Assembly (NCBI GenBank): GCA_963749035.1
Contig: CAVVKW010000004.1
Coordinates: 1,364,001 to 1,428,000 of the forward strand
Reading direction: 5' to 3'
DNA length: 64,000 nucleotides
Source: CAVVKW01 sp963749035
GTDB lineage: Bacteria; Verrucomicrobiota; Verrucomicrobiia; Chthoniobacterales; JAATET01
The notes under the pieces were generated by a model that searched no databases, had not been told where the DNA came from, and saw only the letters and a list, made by a program, of their open reading frames with translations. Below, piece after piece: positions 32,719 to 42,132 of the stretch (positions within the stretch are counted from its first letter, which is position 1; each line of letters starts with the position of its first letter). The position numbers were made by a program, and so were the translations under genes.

Positions 32719-35700
32719 GTGAAATCCCGCCCCTGGTTGATCGCCGCAACGATCCTGTTACTCCTCGCCGCCGCCTCGATCGCGCCGTCACTCATGTCAC
32801 CGCGGACCACCACCGCCGCGCCCCGTCAATCTGATCCGTCAACCTCCTCCCGGCCCAGCCCCGCAGCGACGACCTCACCAACTCCATCTGCCACGGCATC
32901 TCACCCGACTCCGTCCGCTTCACCCTCTCCCCCGCTACAATTTCCCCTCACGCTCGAAGACGCCGGCACCACCCGCCCCTTCGAACCCGCCCTCGACGAG
33001 ATCGTCCGCCGCCACCCCGACGGCACCGAGCAAACGATCCCCCTCCCGACCCAACCCGATTTCGCCAGCCTCCGCGCCACCGCTGCCGCCCTCCCCGCCG
33101 CCAGCTCAGGCACCCTCCTTCCGGTCTTCTACGAGCCAGACGCCCACCGGAACTCCACCACCCGCCGCCTCGCCACCCCCGAGATCCGCGTCGAACTCAC
33201 CCCCGGCTCCGCCCTCCCCACGTCCATTCCCGACAACGTCGAAGTCACCCGGCCCGACTACGCCCCCGACTTTGCCGTCCTTCGGTTCCCCGACGCCTTC
33301 ACCGCTCTCGACCGCCTCGCTCTCGTCCGCTCCCTCCCCGGAGTCCGCCGCGCCGACGTTCTCCTCGCCCGCCAACAAACCCGCCGCGCCCTTCCTAACG
33401 ACCCCCTCGTCACCAGCCAGTGGCACCTGAAAAATACCGGCCAAAGTAGCGGCACCGTCGGCTCCGACATCAACGTCGAATCCGTTTGGAACTACCCCGC
33501 CAGCGGCATCCGCGGCGCCGGTCTCATCGTTGGCGTCGTCGACGATGGACTGGAAACCTCCCACCCCGACCTCGCCACCAACGTTCGCACCGATATCGAC
33601 CACGATTGGAATGACTCCACCCCCAACGATCCCTCACCCGGACCTGACGACGACCACGGCACCGCCTGCGCCGGCAACGTCGCCGCCATCGGCAACAACA
33701 ATCTCGGCGTCGTCGGCAGTGCTCCCGAGGCCAAGATCGTCGGCCTTCGACTCATCGCCGCCTCCACCACCGACTCTCAGGAAGCCGAAGCCATGGCTTG
33801 GCGCAACGACCTCATCCACGTCAAATCGAACAGCTGGGGTCCCTCAGACGACGGCCGCACGCTCGAAGCCCCCGGCAGCCTCACCAAAGCCGCCTTCGCC
33901 AACGCCGTCACCACCGGTCGCTCGAATCGCGGCACCATCATTCTCTGGGCCGGTGGCAACGGACGCAGCTCATCCGACAACTCCAACAACGACGGTTACG
34001 CCAACTCCATCCACACCATCGCGGTCGGCGCCAGCACGAACCGAGACGCTCAAGCCCCCTACGGCGAACCCGGCGCCAATCTCGTCGTCGTCGCCCCGTC
34101 CAGCGGAGGCACCCTCGACATCACCACCGTCGATCGCTCCGGCTCCGCCGGCTACAACTCCGCCTCCGGCTCCGCCGGAAATTACGCGACCGACTTCGGC
34201 GGCACCTCGTCCTCCACCCCCACCGTCGCGGGCGTCGTCGCCCTCATGCTTCAACGCAATCCCACCCTCGGCTGGCGCGACGTTCAGGAGATCCTCATCA
34301 AGTCCGCCGCCAAGATCAGCCCCGCCGACTCCGATTGGACCACCAACTCCGGCGGCTACCGCTTCAACCACAAGTTCGGCGCCGGACTCGTCGACGCCGC
34401 CGCGGCCGTCACCGCCGCCGCCACGTGGACCAACCTCGGCACCCCCACCACCGCCCTCTCGACTCAATCGAACTCCACCACCATCCCCGACAACAACGCC
34501 ACCGGCATCACCCGCACCTTCGACCTCGGGTCCAGCAACCTCCGGGTCGAACACGTCACCCTCCGCCTCGACGTCAATCACACCTCCCGCGGTAATCTCA
34601 CCGTTACCCTCACGTCCCCCAGCGGCACCCAAAGCCGCCTCACCGAACTCCACTCCGACTCCGGCAACAACTATTCCGACTGGACCTTCATGACCGTCCG
34701 GAACTGGAGCGAAAATTCCAGCGGCACCTGGACACTCAAGATCGCCGACCGCAGCACCGCCGGCAATTCCACCGGCGGCACCCTCACCGCCGCCGAACTC
34801 ACCGTTTTCGGCGTCACCGCCGAACCGGTCAACCCCGCCCCCGTCGTCCAACTCACGACTCCCGACGACCAGTCGATCTTCAGCCCCGGCGCTCCCATCG
34901 ACCTTGCCGCCACCGCGACCGACCTCACCATCGACGGTCAACCCGGCGTCGTCACCGGCGTCGAATTCCTCGTCAACGGCATCCCGGTCGGGTCCGACAC
35001 CACCAGCCCCTACTCCATCACCTACACCCCGCCCACCACCGGCACCTACACCGCCCAAGCCCGCGCCACCGACAGCGAAGGAGCCGTCGGCAATTCCGGC
35101 ACGCGCACCTTCACCGTCGCCAACCAGCCCCCCGTCATCGCCTCGGCCTCCCTCTCATCCACCGATCAGGGATTCAGCGACGAGCCCCTCAGCGTCACCG
35201 ACCTCACCGCCTCCGACCCCGAAAGCTCCCCCGTCGCCATCGCCTACCAATGGCAATCCTCCACCGACGGAATCAACTTCACCGACGCCATCAGCCGCAA
35301 CACCGCAACGATCACGGCAACCCCCGGCCACGTCTGGCGCTGCGTCCTCACGCCTTCCGACGGCGAAATCGTGGGCGAGCCGTTCACCACCGCCGCCACG
35401 ATGATCCTCACCCGCCCACCATCCACCGTCGTCGCGGGCTCCGACTACGCCCACACCAGCGATCTCGTTCTCCGGAGCACCTCCGCCTCGTTCGCTTGCT
35501 CCGCCATCATTAACGAGTTCAGCCAGGGACCCAGCGGCGGCACCGCGGAATGGGTCGAAATCCTCACCCTCGCTTCCGGCAGCTTCCGCCTCTGGAAGTT
35601 CGACGACGGCCTCGTCGACAATGCCGTCGTGAACTTCGCCAACTCCCCCGTCTGGGACGACGTCCCCGCCGGCACGCTCATCGTCATCTACAACTCATCG

Positions 35701-36654
35701 TCGAAGGACCCGAAACTCCCCGCCGACGACTTCGACGCCACCGACGACGGCCGCCTCGTCATCGCTTCCAATAACTCCACCTACTTCTCCGGATCCTGGC
35801 CCTCACTCAGTAACAGTGGCGACGGCCTCGTCATCAAAGACTCCACCGGCACCGCCATCCACAACCTTTCCTACGGCAACAATTCCACCTTCTCCCCCGA
35901 CATCGGCTCCGTCGCGGGCTCCACCGCCGCCTCCTTCACCGGCGACACCGAAAACGCCGCGGCCACCGCCTCCGGCTGGCGCACGAACTCCTCGAGCACC
36001 ACCGGCACACCGACCGTTGCCGGCGTCACCCCCGGCGCCGGCAACACCACCGACAACGCCACTTTCGTCTCCAACCTCCGCTCCGGATTCTTCGATCAGC
36101 CCGCTCTCTTCCGCGTCGCATCCGGCACTTCGCTCCCCGCCGACCTCACCCTCGACGCCGCCACCGGCCAACTCAGCGGCACCGTCACGGCGTCTCCCGG
36201 CAGTTACCCGATCACCATCGAACGCACGAATTCTCTCGGCGAATCCGTCACCCAGACGTTCGTCCTCACCGTCACCGCCAACACCGAAACGTTCACCCAG
36301 TGGCTCGACCGCTACCCGACGCTCGCCGACACCACGCCCGGAGGAGATCCCGATGGCGACGGGCGCAGTACCATCGTCGAATACGCCCAAGGCTCCGACC
36401 CCCAGCTCAGCGACAGCGCCGACCTCATCACCTTCGAGCGGACCCCCACCGAAGCCCGCCTCCGCTACCGGCAGAGCAACCGCACCAGCGGCATTACCAT
36501 CGCAGTGGAATTTTCCACCAATCTTGTGGACTGGACCACCTCCGGCATCACCTACGACCCCGATGAAGGCGACGGCCCCACCATCATCCGAACCGCCCGC
36601 GCCCCGGACGGCGATCCCGCGACCTTCCTCCGACTCAAGATCACCACTCCGTAA
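32719..36654 (+). CDS. Secreted multidomain S8 (subtilisin-like) serine protease
   Basis: This 1311-aa protein starts at GTG 32719. Signal anchor PWLIAATILLLLAAASIAPS is followed by a Pro/Thr/Ser-rich spacer and propeptide (to about residue 230). The S8 catalytic domain has Asp275 (GVVDDGLETSHPDL), His313 (DDDHGTACAGN), oxyanion Asn414 (AGGN) and Ser497 (GGTSSSTPTVAG). A P-domain (about 585-695, SRGNLTVTLTSPSGT) follows, as in proprotein convertases. Next are an Ig-like domain (about 707-804), a lamin-tail domain (about 927-1054, IINEFSQGPSGGTAEWVEI), and a putative Ig domain (1117-1189). The last ~120 residues hold GGDPDGDGRSTIVEYAQGSDP, a calcium-type loop module common at the ends of verrucomicrobial secreted proteins. 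It is probably a large extracellular protease. Confidence 0.92.
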   Translation: MKSRPWLIAATILLLLAAASIAPSLMSPRTTTAAPRQSDPSTSSRPSPAATTSPTPSATASHPTPSASPSPPLQFPLTLEDAGTTRPFEPALDEIVRRHPDGTEQTIPLPTQPDFASLRATAAALPAASSGTLLPVFYEPDAHRNSTTRRLATPEIRVELTPGSALPTSIPDNVEVTRPDYAPDFAVLRFPDAFTALDRLALVRSLPGVRRADVLLARQQTRRALPNDPLVTSQWHLKNTGQSSGTVGSDINVESVWNYPASGIRGAGLIVGVVDDGLETSHPDLATNVRTDIDHDWNDSTPNDPSPGPDDDHGTACAGNVAAIGNNNLGVVGSAPEAKIVGLRLIAASTTDSQEAEAMAWRNDLIHVKSNSWGPSDDGRTLEAPGSLTKAAFANAVTTGRSNRGTIILWAGGNGRSSSDNSNNDGYANSIHTIAVGASTNRDAQAPYGEPGANLVVVAPSSGGTLDITTVDRSGSAGYNSASGSAGNYATDFGGTSSSTPTVAGVVALMLQRNPTLGWRDVQEILIKSAAKISPADSDWTTNSGGYRFNHKFGAGLVDAAAAVTAAATWTNLGTPTTALSTQSNSTTIPDNNATGITRTFDLGSSNLRVEHVTLRLDVNHTSRGNLTVTLTSPSGTQSRLTELHSDSGNNYSDWTFMTVRNWSENSSGTWTLKIADRSTAGNSTGGTLTAAELTVFGVTAEPVNPAPVVQLTTPDDQSIFSPGAPIDLAATATDLTIDGQPGVVTGVEFLVNGIPVGSDTTSPYSITYTPPTTGTYTAQARATDSEGAVGNSGTRTFTVANQPPVIASASLSSTDQGFSDEPLSVTDLTASDPESSPVAIAYQWQSSTDGINFTDAISRNTATITATPGHVWRCVLTPSDGEIVGEPFTTAATMILTRPPSTVVAGSDYAHTSDLVLRSTSASFACSAIINEFSQGPSGGTAEWVEILTLASGSFRLWKFDDGLVDNAVVNFANSPVWDDVPAGTLIVIYNSSSKDPKLPADDFDATDDGRLVIASNNSTYFSGSWPSLSNSGDGLVIKDSTGTAIHNLSYGNNSTFSPDIGSVAGSTAASFTGDTENAAATASGWRTNSSSTTGTPTVAGVTPGAGNTTDNATFVSNLRSGFFDQPALFRVASGTSLPADLTLDAATGQLSGTVTASPGSYPITIERTNSLGESVTQTFVLTVTANTETFTQWLDRYPTLADTTPGGDPDGDGRSTIVEYAQGSDPQLSDSADLITFERTPTEARLRYRQSNRTSGITIAVEFSTNLVDWTTSGITYDPDEGDGPTIIRTARAPDGDPATFLRLKITTP

Positions 36655-36666
36655 GGCAGCCCCGCT

Positions 36667-37857
36667 TCACGAAGCCACCCCACGCTTCCGCCAAACCAAT
36701 TTCTCCCCCCAGTCCACCCGCGCCGTCGCCAGCATCAGAATCGCCAGGGTCACGACCCCGCCCAGCGCGATCGTCAATCCACTCAGCCCGTCGAAGAAGA
36801 AGCTGTAGCTGAACAAGACCATGTAGGCGAACTGAGCCACCCCGCAGACCCTCGACAACCGCCACCCCGCCACGGCGTGAACGTAACCCGTCACCAACCC
36901 GAGCGACACCCCCGCCGCCAACGCAAACGCGCCGTGCACCGGCATCACGTCGACGAGATACGCGAAGAGCAGTTGAAACGCGAAACACCCCGCCGCCAAA
37001 AAGAAGTAATTCATCGGGTGCAGGCTCACCCCGCGCATCACCCCAAAAATTAGCAACACCGCAAAAAAATAGAGCAACGACACCGGAGCGAAAAAACTGA
37101 TCCGCGCCGCGACCGGCCCCGCGTTGAGAACTCCCGGCATCGCCATTCCGATCGGCTGCGGATTCACAACGTCAGGATAATTCCACTCCAGCTTCCATCC
37201 GTCGCCGACCGACTCGCGCTCCGAAGGCGACCCGGTCCCAACCGGAAAATCGATCTCCGAAAAATCCGTCGTCATCTCCAGCTCAAAATTCCGGATCCGC
37301 TCCGCCTCGCCAAAGTCATACCTCCAATCATCCAACCCCCGCGTGCGGTAGCTCACCCGCAGCGGCACCTCCCCGCCCGGAGGCACGATCACCGCATCGG
37401 TCAACACGCCCTCCACTGGCGCCGCTTCCGTCGGCTCGCCGTTTCCAAACTGAAACGAGACGTCCGAAAAACTTCCGCCCGACTCCGGCAGCGCGAACGC
37501 CGCGTAGAGCGTCTGCGGAATCGGCGTCGGATTCTTCACCCGATAATCCGCAACAAACTTCGCGGCGTAGGTGCGATACCACACCAATCCCTTCTGCTTC
37601 GGTTCCGACTCGAGGTGAACCGTCACGCGCCCGCCCTCCGGCTGGATCACCCGCTGCCCACGCTCCCCCGTCGGCGAGCGATACCAGACCTCCGGATGAC
37701 TCTGCCGCAACGGAGTTCCCCACCCACCCTCAACGGCGGGCCCGAGCTGATAGTGTGCCTGTTCCGAACGAACGACGAGCGCAGTTCCCAGCGCCGCCCA
37801 AGCAAAAGCGGTGCAGATAAAGATGAATCCGATGGCGAAAAGACGAAGAATGGTCAT
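36667..37857 (-). CDS. CreD-like inner-membrane protein
   Basis: This 396-aa protein has an N-terminal helix, a large soluble domain (about residues 30-255), and then 5-6 C-terminal helices. SLHPMNYFFLAAGCFAFQLLFAYLVDVMPVHGAFALAAG matches the CreD family core. That family is named from the E. coli CreBC regulon and its function is poorly defined, linked to envelope and colicin phenotypes. The exported-protein gene at 37894 precedes it by 36 bp on the same strand, and the soluble domain may interact with that protein (inference). It converges on the protease gene with a 12-bp gap. Confidence 0.82.
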   Translation of the reverse strand: MTILRLFAIGFIFICTAFAWAALGTALVVRSEQAHYQLGPAVEGGWGTPLRQSHPEVWYRSPTGERGQRVIQPEGGRVTVHLESEPKQKGLVWYRTYAAKFVADYRVKNPTPIPQTLYAAFALPESGGSFSDVSFQFGNGEPTEAAPVEGVLTDAVIVPPGGEVPLRVSYRTRGLDDWRYDFGEAERIRNFELEMTTDFSEIDFPVGTGSPSERESVGDGWKLEWNYPDVVNPQPIGMAMPGVLNAGPVAARISFFAPVSLLYFFAVLLIFGVMRGVSLHPMNYFFLAAGCFAFQLLFAYLVDVMPVHGAFALAAGVSLGLVTGYVHAVAGWRLSRVCGVAQFAYMVLFSYSFFFDGLSGLTIALGGVVTLAILMLATARVDWGEKLVWRKRGVAS

Positions 37858-37893
37858 GGCAGAAAATCAGGTTTGATTGGGGTTGTGGGTTGA

Positions 37894-39012
37894 TCAGCGC
37901 AACTGCGCTTTGGTGTAAAAGATCTGGACCGATGGCGCGGCGCCGCGGACGAGGGATTTCTGGAATTGGAGCGGTCCCTCCTTCGCATCCGGCGAGACCT
38001 CGACGTTGCCCTCGAACGCACTCGCCTCGTAACCATCCGGCAAAGCGAGCTGCCAATCGATCCGCTCAACGAACAGCGGCGTCGTCGGCAACCCGACCTG
38101 GAAATCCCCCCTCACCGGGTCAAACTCCGCAATTTCCGCCGTGTAACTGAACGTCACCATCGTCCCGGCATCCCCCTTTTCCCCGACCTTCGCCAAGGGA
38201 ACCTCCAACCCACCGGATTCGAGAATCACGGGGCGAGCCGCAACCCCCGCGACCGAGCAGGTCAGCAATTGGCTGTCAGCGGGAATCTCAAACTTCCAAC
38301 CCACCCGATCCCGGTGTTGCACCTTCACCCGTGCTTCACAAAGCAACGACCCGTCCGCGACGATGCGAGTCTGATACTCAGCGAGCGACACCGTCGCCGT
38401 GTCCGTTTCCAATTGCGGTAACTCCCGCTCCCTCGACTCCGCGGTCACCGCAATCTCGATCCGGCTCGGACGACTCGACAACATCACCGATCTCCCCACG
38501 ACTCGCCCCTCCGCGCTGGCCAGAGCCACGTCCATTCCCTCCGGCACCCCTTCCACGGTCAGCATTCCGGAAACCACCCCGGGAAAGTCGAGCGTCCACC
38601 CCTCACCACCCGGTAACACACTCTCGAAGTTCACAACGACGTCCTCCCGCAGCTCCCCCTTCACCTGCAGCGCAAGCCGGCCTTCGTGAGTGACCAGCGA
38701 CGCCCCCTCGGGCGAAATCCCCAGCACCGAAATCGGCCCGCCAATGAGCGGCACCACGTGCCAGCCCGCCGAATACGTCGCCACCGCAAACGTCGCGCGC
38801 CCCGCCAACTTTCCACCCGCCACGTCGACCGTCACCGTCGCCCGGCTGATCGCCTCCCCGATCAATGGGCGATCACCCTCAGCAGCCTCGGCGGCGATGC
38901 GACGTTCGGAGAGGTAGTCCGCCAGTGAAAGAGTCACCTGTCCGCCGTCAGCGGCCAGGGAGTTGAGCGACCAAGCGAACGACGCCGCGATTGCGAAGGT
39001 AGGAACTTTCAT
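37894..39012 (-). CDS. Exported protein of unknown function, paired with CreD-like gene
   Basis: This 372-aa protein has signal peptide MKVPTFAIAASFAWSLNSLAA. The rest looks beta-rich with repeated features such as TVDVAGGKLAGRATFAVATYSAGWHVVPLIGGPISVLG and GWKFEIPADSQLLTCSVAG. I do not recognise the family, though similar 'GW..vpL.gg' segments occur in verrucomicrobial exported proteins. The stop lies 36 bp before the CreD-like gene on the same strand, so they are probably one operon with a shared envelope role. A DUF4139-like beta-sandwich is possible but not shown. Confidence 0.78.
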   Translation of the reverse strand: MKVPTFAIAASFAWSLNSLAADGGQVTLSLADYLSERRIAAEAAEGDRPLIGEAISRATVTVDVAGGKLAGRATFAVATYSAGWHVVPLIGGPISVLGISPEGASLVTHEGRLALQVKGELREDVVVNFESVLPGGEGWTLDFPGVVSGMLTVEGVPEGMDVALASAEGRVVGRSVMLSSRPSRIEIAVTAESRERELPQLETDTATVSLAEYQTRIVADGSLLCEARVKVQHRDRVGWKFEIPADSQLLTCSVAGVAARPVILESGGLEVPLAKVGEKGDAGTMVTFSYTAEIAEFDPVRGDFQVGLPTTPLFVERIDWQLALPDGYEASAFEGNVEVSPDAKEGPLQFQKSLVRGAAPSVQIFYTKAQLR

Positions 39013-39124
39013 TCCCCGCAGCGTGCCCCCTCATCGTGAAATCCTGATGAACGCTCCGTGAAATCTCCGCGAAATCCATCCGCATTCCAACCAGACTGAC
39101 TTCCTGTAAAACCGCTGCCGAGTG

Positions 39125-40066
39125 TCAGCCACCGAAAGCCCGCGCGGCCCGTTCCCTCACCGCCGCAACGTCCACCCCGGGCCCAATCAACACCGCCACC
39201 GGCGTCTCCACCCGCGTCTCCTTGCCGATCGGTAGCCACTGCACCGCACCGTCCTCCACCCTCTGGAAAACGTGATACTCGTCCGGCGAGTCCGCCAGCC
39301 GCGCCAGGCCCTTCACCCGGATCACTTCCCTCGGCAACCCCGCCAGAAACTCTGCCAACACTTCGCGCTCCACGACGCCCGGCAGTTCGATCTGGACCGA
39401 CGAAAAATGACTCGTCGCGTGCACGTGATTCGAGCCCCCCGTGACCACCCGCCATTTGGGAACCCCTCGCTGCGACTCACCTTGAATCTCACCTTCGACC
39501 CGCCGAATCTCTTCTGCCAACTCTCGTGGCGACGCCTCCTTCGCACCCCCGCACCACTTGGCCAGACCTGCGTCGACGACCGCCGCCCGCCTCGCATCGA
39601 TCTCGTCCCGCCGCGATACGAAAAAATAACCCGCCGTCCGAACCTGCTCCCGCTCGAGCGCGTTGTGCCAAAACCGTTTTTGCCACCGCTTCGCGTCGAT
39701 CAACGACACCTGCATCGGCAGCGTAAATCCAGCCAATCCCGGTTCCAGCGATAACCATTCGACCAACTCCTCCGCGTCCGTGGTCCCGTTCGTTTCCACC
39801 ACCAACACCCGCCCCGGCTTCGCTTCGAATCCCGTCAGCGCCTCCAGCAACTCATCCCGCGAACCACAACAAACACAGCTCCCGCTGATCGGCACGATTG
39901 ACTTCGTCAACTCCCGCAACAGCTCCGCGTCCACCTTCGCGTTCTGGTAATCATTGATCACCACGTGCGGATCCAACCCCATCCCCGACAACTCCGGCAG
40001 CAGCTTCCGCAAGTAAGTCGTCTTCCCCGCGCCCAGAAAACCGACGAGTAGAATGAGCGGCGTCAT
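39125..40066 (-). CDS. COG0523 / CobW-family G3E GTPase (metallochaperone-like)
   Basis: This 313-aa protein starts at ATG 40066 (MTPLILLVGFLGAGKTTYLRKLL, Walker A). The metal-binding CxCC motif is SCVCCGS. VVETNGTT holds the switch region acidic residue. The base-specificity motif reads SRRD where most members have NKxD. The C-terminal CobW_C domain carries HVHATSHFSSVQIELPG and HVFQRV. COG0523 proteins insert or deliver metals (Zn, Co, Fe, Ni); metal here is unknown. It overlaps the GlcD-like oxidase gene by ATGA, so the GTPase may service that protein or be coincidentally coupled. Confidence 0.88.
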   Translation of the reverse strand: MTPLILLVGFLGAGKTTYLRKLLPELSGMGLDPHVVINDYQNAKVDAELLRELTKSIVPISGSCVCCGSRDELLEALTGFEAKPGRVLVVETNGTTDAEELVEWLSLEPGLAGFTLPMQVSLIDAKRWQKRFWHNALEREQVRTAGYFFVSRRDEIDARRAAVVDAGLAKWCGGAKEASPRELAEEIRRVEGEIQGESQRGVPKWRVVTGGSNHVHATSHFSSVQIELPGVVEREVLAEFLAGLPREVIRVKGLARLADSPDEYHVFQRVEDGAVQWLPIGKETRVETPVAVLIGPGVDVAAVRERAARAFGG

Positions 40067-41460
40067 CGTTCCGAAACGTCGACAAATTTTCCCGGATTCA
40101 GCAAGCCCGCCGGATCGAGCGCCCGCTTGATTTGATCGTGCAGCTCCCTGACCTCCGGCGTCACCGCCTGCTCCCACCAAGGCATCTTCGCCAACCCGAT
40201 CCCGTGCTCCCCCGAGATCGCCCCGCCCCACTCCAACACCTTTGTAAAAAGCTCGTCCAGAGCCGCGTGCACCCGCTCACGCACTTCGTCTTGATCGTAA
40301 TCGGCCGCCATGAGGTTGACGTGGATGTTCCCGTCGCCCGCGTGTCCGAAGCACGCGATCGCGTAACCGCACCGCCGCTCCAACCCCTCCGCGAATCTCA
40401 CCAAATCCACCAACCGCCCCCTCGGCACCACGATGTCCTCGTTCAGCTTCGTCAGTCCCGTCGCCCGCAGTGACAACGAAAATCCCCGACGCAGAGCCCA
40501 CAGCTCGTCGCAGTCCCCGGGCATCGTCGCCGTCACCACCTCCGTCGCCCCACTGTCTTCCAGCAGTGCCGCCAAATCCGCCGTCTCGCCGACAACGCTA
40601 CGCTCCTGCCCGTCGATCTCGATCAACACGTGAGCCTCACCCGGAGGGACCCGCGTCAACGCCCCGTTCGCCCGCGCCGCCTCCAGCGTAAACCGGTCCG
40701 CCACCTCCACCGCCGCCGGTAGGAAACCCCGGCCAAACACCGCCTGGACCGCCGCCGCCGCGCTCCGCATTTTCGGAAAACCCGCCGACAACACCGCCCG
40801 CGCCGGCGGATGGGGCAGCAATCTCAACGTCGCCTCCGTCACCACCCCCAGCAACCCCTCCGACCCCACGAACATCCCGATCAGATCAAACCCGGTCTTG
40901 TTTTTGTGACTGCGCCCGCCCAGCCGAACGACGGTCCCATCGGCCAGCACCACCTCCAACCCCAACACGTAGTTCCGCGTCACCCCGTATTTCAAACACC
41001 TCGGCCCGCCCGCGTTCGTCGCGATGTTCCCGCCGATACTGCAATCCTTCAGACTTGCCGGATCCGGCGGATACAACAGCCCCCGCTTCTTAGCCCGCGC
41101 CTGCAGCTTCCCCGTAATCACCCCCGGCTGCACCACCGCCACAAAATCTTTCCCGTCCACCGCCAGGATCCGGTTCATCCGCCGCGTACTCAACACCAAC
41201 CCGCCCCGCACCGGCACGCACCCCCCGACGTAACCGTGCCCCGCGCCCCGAGTCGTCACCGGCACCCCCGCCGCCGAAGCCGCCCGCATCACGAACGCCA
41301 CCTCGTCCGTCGACCCCGGCGTCACCGCCAGGTCCGGCTGCGCCTCCGCGAACCACTTGTCACCCGCAAACGCCGCCAACTTCGCCGCGTCCGTCACCAC
41401 GTTTTCCGCCCCCAAACGCCGAACCAATTTCCGCCGCAATTTCGTCAACTCCGCTCGCAT
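40063..41460 (-). CDS. GlcD-like FAD-linked oxidase (D-2-hydroxyacid dehydrogenase type)
   Basis: This 465-aa protein starts at ATG 41460. The PCMH-type FAD-binding domain shows TTRGAGHGYVGGCVPVRGGLVLS and PPDPASLKDCSIGGNIATNAGG. C-terminal GNIHVNLM and AISGEHGIGLAK are the substrate and FAD-oxidase C motifs. This matches glycolate oxidase GlcD / D-lactate dehydrogenase-like flavoproteins; substrate is unknown. No GlcE or GlcF partner is adjacent, so it may work as a one-component dehydrogenase. It is coupled to the COG0523 gene. The gap to ubiX holds a long heptamer A array. Confidence 0.92.
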   Translation of the reverse strand: MRAELTKLRRKLVRRLGAENVVTDAAKLAAFAGDKWFAEAQPDLAVTPGSTDEVAFVMRAASAAGVPVTTRGAGHGYVGGCVPVRGGLVLSTRRMNRILAVDGKDFVAVVQPGVITGKLQARAKKRGLLYPPDPASLKDCSIGGNIATNAGGPRCLKYGVTRNYVLGLEVVLADGTVVRLGGRSHKNKTGFDLIGMFVGSEGLLGVVTEATLRLLPHPPARAVLSAGFPKMRSAAAAVQAVFGRGFLPAAVEVADRFTLEAARANGALTRVPPGEAHVLIEIDGQERSVVGETADLAALLEDSGATEVVTATMPGDCDELWALRRGFSLSLRATGLTKLNEDIVVPRGRLVDLVRFAEGLERRCGYAIACFGHAGDGNIHVNLMAADYDQDEVRERVHAALDELFTKVLEWGGAISGEHGIGLAKMPWWEQAVTPEVRELHDQIKRALDPAGLLNPGKFVDVSER

Positions 41461-41520
41461 CTCAGTCACCCCCCTGCCATCGCACGCCCCAACCCCCGCA
41501 TCAAGCCAAACGCACCGCCA

Positions 41521-41577
41521 CTCAACACTCAACACTCAACACTCAACACTCAACACTCAACACTCAACTCTCACCAC
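41521..41577 (+). repeat. Heptamer A array: six perfect CTCAACA units plus variants
   Basis: 41521-41562 holds six perfect copies, followed by CTCAACT and a worn copy. It is the longest heptamer A array in the window. On the minus strand it reads GTTGAGT and abuts the ubiX stop (41578-41580). It lies between ubiX and the upstream-facing side of the GlcD-like gene. Confidence 0.95.
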
Positions 41578-42132
41578 TCACCCCCCCTCCTGCCACCGGC
41601 AGGCATTCTCCGCCTCCACGCCGATCTGGTCCAGGATGCGCCACACCACCGTATCCACCAGCTCCTCGATGTTCCGCGGCCGACTGTAAAAAGACGGCAT
41701 CGCCGGCAGCACCGACGCCCCCGCCTCCATCACCGTCACGACGTTGCGGGCGTGAATCAAATTCCACGGCGTCTCCCGCGGAACCAAGATCAACTTCCGC
41801 CCCTCCTTCAAAAAGACGTCCGCCGTCCTTAGGATCAGCGACTCGCTCGTCCCCGCCGCGATCCGTCCCACCGTCCCCATCGAGCACGGCACGATCACCA
41901 TCGCGTCGAACTTCGTCGATCCGCTCGCGAACGGCGCGTTCATGCTCTTATCCGAATGCTCGATCGTTCCCGCCGGCACTTCCAGGTTCCCCGCCAATTC
42001 CTCGTTCACGACCTGCCGCGCGTATCCGCTCATCACGAGATGGATCTCGTGCCCACCAGCCGCAACGCCATTCAAGAGCCGCTGCAGATAAATCGCACCG
42101 CTCGCTCCCGTCGCCGCAAAGACAAATCTCAT
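41578..42132 (-). CDS. ubiX: UbiX flavin prenyltransferase
   Basis: This 184-aa flavoprotein starts MRFVFAATGASGAIYLQRLL. It has SGYARQVVNEE, PCSMGTVGRIAAGTSESLILRTADVFLKEGRKLILVPRETPWNLIHARN and the C-terminal MPSFYSRPRNIEELVDTVVWRILDQIG, all UbiX hallmarks. It makes prenylated FMN for UbiD-type decarboxylases, needed for ubiquinone or aromatic acid decarboxylation. No ubiD is in this window. The ATG overlaps the xylB stop by ATGA, an unexpected partner. The stop codon sits at the edge of the long heptamer A array. Confidence 0.95.
   Translation of the reverse strand: MRFVFAATGASGAIYLQRLLNGVAAGGHEIHLVMSGYARQVVNEELAGNLEVPAGTIEHSDKSMNAPFASGSTKFDAMVIVPCSMGTVGRIAAGTSESLILRTADVFLKEGRKLILVPRETPWNLIHARNVVTVMEAGASVLPAMPSFYSRPRNIEELVDTVVWRILDQIGVEAENACRWQEGG

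Noticed and set aside
32369..32791. 140-codon minus-strand frame in the protease upstream region
   Set aside because: Arg/Gly-rich, no recognisable family, and overlaps the protease start; likely chance in a GC-rich gap.
41521..41577. Heptamer arrays as possible CRISPR repeats
   Set aside because: Units are directly tandem, 7 bp, without spacers or cas genes, so they are simple-sequence repeats.
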